From positions 1 through 15,513 of the forward strand of contig JAVBNP010000260.1 in NCBI GenBank assembly GCA_031551455.1: a stretch of 15,513 bases of DNA, in the 5' to 3' direction. The notes below the pieces were generated by a model, which made no database searches, had not been told where the DNA came from, and saw nothing but the letters and a program-made list of their open reading frames with translations. The DNA is from JAIRLS01 sp031551455 (GTDB lineage Bacteria > Bacteroidota > Bacteroidia > Bacteroidales > UBA4181). Shown in pieces: positions 14,801 to 15,513 of the stretch (within the stretch, counting starts at the first letter, position 1; each line of letters begins with the position of its first letter). A program made the translations under genes and the position numbers.

Positions 14801-15513
14801 CCGTTCCGTATATTTTGGACGCGTCGTTTGCTCTTGCGGTAAGCGTCGCCTTTGTCACGGTGAGTTTGCCGATCGTCGCGTCGGGCGTGATGTCGTAATT
14901 CGTTGCCGAAGTTGTTGACGAGGTCACGGTGATGTTGTACGTTCCCACGGGCGAAGTCGTCGTTGCGGTACACGTTACGGTCGGCGGTGTTGTGATCACG
15001 GCCGCCGTTTCCCCGTTCATAAATCCCGAATACGTGAGGGTGAATGCGGGATTTGCCGTTCCGTATATTTTGGACGCGTCGTTCGCTCTTGCGGTGAGCG
15101 TGGCTTTGGTTACGGTAAGTTTACCGATCGTCGGGTCGGGATTGATGTCGTAATTCGTTGTCGCGTTTGTTGACGGAGCTACGGTGATGTTGTACGTTCC
15201 CACGGGCGAAGTTGTCGTTGCGGTACACGTTACGGTCGGCGGTGTTGTGATCACGGCGGCCGTTTCGCCGTTCATGAATCCCGAATAGGTGAGGGTGAAC
15301 ACGGGATTCGCCACCCCGTATATTTTAGATGCGTCGTTTGCTCTTGCGGTGAGCGTCGCCTTTGTTACGGTCAGTTTACCGTAGGGCGTGACGGGTATGA
15401 TATCGTAGTTCGTTGCCGCTCCTCCCGAGGGAACGATGTCATACGATGTTCCCGCGTTTGATGTCGTATTCGCGGTACAGGTAGCCGTTGGTGCGGTGGT
15501 GACTACGGCTGCC
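11814..15513 (-). CDS. Giant MBG/Ig-like repeat surface protein with T9SS type-B C-terminal domain (N-terminus beyond window)
   Basis: The reading frame is open from the right edge to TGA 11816-11814, at least 1232 codons. The GTG at 15314 is an internal valine, not a start. From the N-terminal side come a partial unit, three 85-aa MBG units (KATLTARANDASKIYG..NPxF..TYSGF..), two 82-aa variants, three diverged Ig-like units (KATPTITF, AEQTIVDF, KATPTIQF), further MBG-like units (KADLTITV, DKPTLQVS, KVVLTVTA), one odd unit (ALMSFGDLPTVTYG) and a last MBG unit (KATLTATAADK). The final 79 residues (12053-11817) are the gliding-motility-type C-terminal domain: PTAFTPNGDGINDVF, YKVQIFNRLG, NGWDGTYKG, AVYFYI. 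That domain marks T9SS type-B substrates, so the protein is expected on the cell surface or released, probably as an adhesin. It is the upstream gene of the PorE-like operon. Binding partner is unknown. Confidence 0.9.
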   Translation of the reverse strand, partial: AAVVTTAPTATCTANTTSNAGTSYDIVPSGGAATNYDIIPVTPYGKLTVTKATLTARANDASKIYGVANPVFTLTYSGFMNGETAAVITTPPTVTCTATTTSPVGTYNITVAPSTNATTNYDINPDPTIGKLTVTKATLTARANDASKIYGTANPAFTLTYSGFMNGETAAVITTPPTVTCTATTTSPVGTYNITVTSSTTSATNYDITPDATIGKLTVTKATLTARANDASKIYGTANPAFTITYSGFMNGETAAVVTTPPTVTCTATTTSPVGTYNITVAPSTNAATNYDINPDPTIGKLTVTKATLTARANDASKIYGTANPTFSITYSGFVGTDNENSITPPSISCAATTTSPVVTGGYPITLTGGSATNYTITMQNGTLTITKAALTAKANDASKIYGTANPTFSITYSGFVGTDNESSITPPSISCAATTTSPVVTGGYPITLTGGLATNYTITPQNGTLMITKATPTITFTNWPENKEYGDNTFSVNTYVSINSTGTRTYQSDNLSVAGIAGDGKITIYGKGSALITISVAEDNNYTAGSASHTLNIAPAEQTIVDFIFQSSITYGEYLTIPVSARTTIGETNAPGLPVSFESSDPTIASVSGNVITILKAGDVLITASASNDNNHLSAVPKSQPLHIEKATPTIQFNPFGSVVYGSATIPLTAGLTAMHGGSLKVLDFPLTFTSNNSIAVIDGNTHVQIKGAGNAKITCKFAGNENYKAVEAEQPLTVQKADLTITVNDVTRRVGTSNPDAFTVRYHKFVNNEGPAVLNGSLSFTCSIGPESPAGVYPDAITVTGVSSNNYDIRFIPGRLTITDKPTLQVSVDPVIRYYGEANPVFVIRYSGFEEGDTKEMLDTPPQAICSANDHSPAEDYPITFINGSDDKYVFSYIPGTLTVRKVVLTVTADNQSRFFGETNPPLTIRYSGFKFGETESVLDQKPMASVEAYPETPVGNIPIIVKGGADDCYDFTYINGTLSIVALMSFGDLPTVTYGNAFEFPINLSTGILPTELVVTSEPAGVINILGYDIQKEKWMTETLSAGTIEIKVTFTGGQGRIVPPISIPFTVRKATLTATAADKTRKQGAPDPEWEIVYSGFVYNDNVNSVDQLPTAACNVHQGSAPGDYPINVSGGSDKNYNFAYVSGTLNITGAEKLPTAFTPNGDGINDVFASGYKVQIFNRLGLLLHEGNNGWDGTYKGHQVEPAVYFYISTSPEGIVQRGTVEVIRSK
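14106..14597 (-). repeat. Two tandem 246-bp coding repeats (82-aa MBG variant)
   Basis: Units 14597-14352 and 14351-14106 are almost identical in DNA and protein, with TYSGFVGTDNE(N/S)SITPP and SPVVTGGYPITLTGG. Their first 20 codons (KATLTARANDASKIYGTANP) match the 255-bp class, while the rest differs. Confidence 0.92.
14598..15362 (-). repeat. Three tandem 255-bp coding repeats (85-aa MBG unit)
   Basis: Units 15362-15108, 15107-14853 and 14852-14598 have exact 255-bp periodicity and near-identical DNA. Units 1 and 3 share VAPSTNA..NYDINPDPTIG, while the middle unit has VTSSTTSATNYDITPDATIG, an A-B-A pattern. A partial, more diverged unit continues to the window edge. Confidence 0.93.

Noticed and set aside
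15312..15314. GTG as start codon of the adhesin
   Set aside because: It is the valine of KIYGVANP inside an MBG unit, and the frame stays open with matching repeat sequence to the window edge.
14106..15513. CRISPR array or other spacer-repeat array
   Set aside because: The repeats are 246-255 bp, in frame, and encode conserved beta-domain units without spacers.

Overview
The window looks like a piece of a Bacteroidetes (probably Bacteroidales-like) chromosome. The reasons are the Bacteroidetes-type -7 promoter boxes (TAnnTTTGC) at several places, weak Shine-Dalgarno sequences, secretion signals ending in ..AQ, a type IX secretion (T9SS) type-B sorting domain, and a PorE-like TPR/propeller/OmpA protein. 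Genus cannot be decided from the sequence.

Layout, left to right. Positions 1-97 hold the N-terminus of an IS5-family transposase cut by the window edge, followed by a cluster of short stem-loops (146-260). A secreted M28 zinc aminopeptidase (373-1899, minus) has a terminator on one side and a promoter on the other. A 392-bp divergent intergenic region with two strong dyads separates it from a plus-strand tripartite efflux operon: membrane-fusion protein (2292-3356), RND pump (3425-6469) and TolC-type outer-membrane factor (6519-7835), closed by a terminator at 7883-7920. A tRNA-Arg(CCU) at 8158-8229 lies directly behind an 18-bp hairpin. Then comes murB (8400-9407), a peptidoglycan precursor enzyme.

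Between murB and the convergent next operon lies a tandem duplication (about 121 bp, offset 149 bp). Each copy carries a bidirectional terminator hairpin and, on the minus strand, a sigma-54-like -24/-12 motif. The 91-bp identical core of the two copies starts almost exactly where transcription from that motif would begin and ends at the terminator, so the pair is a candidate for two near-identical small RNAs. A competing reading is a duplicated gene-leader relic.

The right third is a minus-strand operon. A very large repetitive surface protein (11814 to beyond 15513, N-terminus off the window) is built of MBG/Ig-like beta domains and ends in a T9SS type-B (gliding-motility-type) C-terminal domain. 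Its stop codon overlaps the start of a 703-aa TPR + PD40 propeller + carboxypeptidase-regulatory-like + OmpA protein (9706-11817) by ATGA. The natural reading is a T9SS-exported adhesin translated together with a peptidoglycan-anchored periplasmic/outer-membrane partner.

The efflux, peptidase, tRNA and murB parts are ordinary. The parts most worth a second look are the duplicated terminator unit and the adhesin-PorE-like pair with its recently homogenised DNA repeats.
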